Assembly: GCA_947628635.1 (NCBI GenBank)
Contig: CANRAX010000017.1
Location: 1-16,625, forward strand
Length of the DNA: 16,625 bases
Direction: 5' to 3'
Source: an uncultured Bacilli bacterium
GTDB taxonomy: Bacteria; Bacillota_I; Bacilli_A; RF39; UBA660
The notes beneath the pieces were generated by a model, which saw nothing but the letters and a program-made list of their open reading frames with translations, was not told the origin of the DNA and did not search any database. The first letter of the stretch is position 1. Each line of letters starts with the position of its first letter. Below, one piece after another: positions 15,435 through 16,625 of the stretch. A program made the position numbers and the translations under genes.

Positions 15435-16625
15435 TTATTCCATAATATAAAATTTAAAATCACCTAACTCATCTATCTTCTTACCATTCTTCAAAACATA
15501 ATCTAAAGCAACTTCATCTGTTTGATTTGTTTTTCTATAAGAATTTTTATTTATTATAAATATAGCGTCTTTTTCTTTTTCCAAAGCTTTTTTTAATTTT
15601 TGAGAACCATTATAGCCCCAATTGCCAGTATTAATTAAATCAAAATAATCTATTTTTTTATCCATAACAATTTTATAATAATAGCTTTGTTCAAATAAAT
15701 TAATTATTTTTTTATCTTTATATTTTTCTATTTTTTCTACTAGTTCTTTTGTTTGTTTTTCTTGGGTTTTAGAAATATACCGATACTGAAAATGATTTAT
15801 AGAATTAGGATAGTAAAATTCATCTTTCATTTCTTTTTTATAACATAGAAAAATTATTCCTAAAATAGCGCCAAAACATAATAGTTCCCAATTTAATTTT
15901 AAATTTATTTTATCAATAAATAAAAATAGAAATACTAGGAAAAAAAACTTAATATGAAAACTATCTAACATAGGAAAAGCAATTGATGAAAAAGCTAAAA
16001 CATAATATTTCTTTATATCATTAGGATTTTTTATTATTAAATAAATAGTTATAATAATAGCAAAAAGTAAAATACCTATAACAGCTATATTACCTATATA
16101 GTTTTTCTTACCAAAGTCAACTAATCCAAATAAACATAAATCTAGAAATTGTTTATAGCTATTGGTAAAAAGTAAATATATTACAAATATAGTAATTGGA
16201 AATAAAAAGCCTATTATTCTTTTTCTTAATTTTGCAAAATTCTTTTCTTTAATTACATAATATAAAGTTGGTAGACATAAAAATAAGCCAACACTTTGTT
16301 TTGTTAAAACGGCTAAAGCTAATAAGACGCCTATTAAGTAATCACTTTTTCTTTGTACTTCTAAATTTAAAATAATAAGTAATAAGAAGAAAACAAAATA
16401 ATTATAACTTGCATATATTAAATCAAAATTTCCAATTAAAAGAACAAAGAGTAAATTAGCATTTTTTCCAAATAATTTTTCTAATAAAAAATAAGTTATT
16501 AAAATTAAAATCGTTTGAACTATACTAATTACTAGTGAATTAGAACCAAATATAAACAAAAATAATGAGAGAAAAAATGGAAAGAATGGTGTTACAACCA
16601 TATTAAAATCTTTATATGGTATTAG
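15435..16625 (-). CDS. Polytopic GT39/PMT_2-like glycosyltransferase, 5' end cut by window
   Basis: This integral membrane protein is open to the right window edge, and 396 residues are visible. The ATG at 16601 is not a convincing start. It lacks a ribosome binding site, and the frame continues upstream with IPYKDF (codons ending at 16605), immediately before TPFFPFFLSLFLFIFG. The pattern PYxDF followed by P and a membrane helix is typical of the first outer loop of PMT_2-like GT-C glycosyltransferases, with the Asp as likely catalytic residue. About nine or ten hydrophobic segments follow. A C-terminal outside domain of roughly 125 residues (KIEKYKDKKIINLFEQ to the end) closes the protein. 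These enzymes move sugars from polyprenyl-phosphate carriers to envelope acceptors; donor and acceptor are unknown here. It precedes ftsA in the same direction by 74 bases. Confidence 0.7.
   Translation of the reverse strand, partial: LIPYKDFNMVVTPFFPFFLSLFLFIFGSNSLVISIVQTILILITYFLLEKLFGKNANLLFVLLIGNFDLIYASYNYFVFFLLLIILNLEVQRKSDYLIGVLLALAVLTKQSVGLFLCLPTLYYVIKEKNFAKLRKRIIGFLFPITIFVIYLLFTNSYKQFLDLCLFGLVDFGKKNYIGNIAVIGILLFAIIITIYLIIKNPNDIKKYYVLAFSSIAFPMLDSFHIKFFFLVFLFLFIDKINLKLNWELLCFGAILGIIFLCYKKEMKDEFYYPNSINHFQYRYISKTQEKQTKELVEKIEKYKDKKIINLFEQSYYYKIVMDKKIDYFDLINTGNWGYNGSQKLKKALEKEKDAIFIINKNSYRKTNQTDEVALDYVLKNGKKIDELGDFKFYIME

Noticed and set aside
1..16625. Search for CRISPR arrays, tRNA or rRNA genes, insertion sequences and prophage genes
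   Set aside because: No regularly spaced repeats, cloverleaf-like sequences, transposase motifs or phage proteins were seen; gaps between genes are short and AT-rich.

Overview
The window is an AT-rich, gene-dense stretch of core and accessory genes. It suggests a small-genome, cell-wall-bearing Gram-positive bacterium of the Bacilli, on the Mollicutes-related side (for example gut RF39-type or Erysipelotrichia-like lineages). The reasons are the very low GC content, the Firmicutes-type FtsA/FtsZ/FtsW and CsoR-CopA proteins, a type 2 peptide deformylase, and an SMC of about 984 residues. That SMC length resembles the P115/SMC proteins of mycoplasmas more than the roughly 1,186-residue SMC of Bacillus. 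All complete genes end in TAA or TAG, and all visible tryptophans are TGG, so the genes read cleanly with the standard code. The taxonomic placement is inference.

Layout. Positions 1-1214 hold ftsW on the minus strand with its terminator. A divergent tiny gene at 1340-1504 encodes a 54-residue Gly/Tyr/Asn-rich membrane peptide resembling the YjcZ family. Next on the plus strand is a two-gene unit: an unrecognised protein with an HEFTH zinc-protease motif (1618-2556), then peptide deformylase (2574-3125). It ends in a terminator folded from the last codons of def. Everything from there to the right edge is on the minus strand, so transcription runs right to left.

From right to left the minus-strand genes are: a GT39/PMT_2-like polytopic glycosyltransferase cut by the window edge; ftsA-ftsZ with its own promoter and terminator; a FabG-like short-chain dehydrogenase; a BspA-type leucine-rich-repeat protein with one membrane anchor and a long acidic tail; csoR-copA (copper sensor and copper exporter); a membrane-anchored NodB-fold protein that has lost its catalytic residues; and smc with a clear promoter.

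Two functional themes are visible. One is division and chromosome segregation: FtsW makes septal peptidoglycan, FtsA and FtsZ form the ring, and SMC compacts DNA. The other is the cell envelope and metal stress: the glycosyltransferase, LRR protein, NodB-like protein and CopA. The most interesting regulatory site is the csoR promoter at 9645-9674. Its 18-bp spacer is almost wholly occupied by a palindrome that looks both like the CsoR operator and like the terminator of the LRR gene just upstream. No RNA genes, CRISPR arrays, insertion sequences or prophage genes were seen, and no stretch longer than 300 bases lacks a gene.
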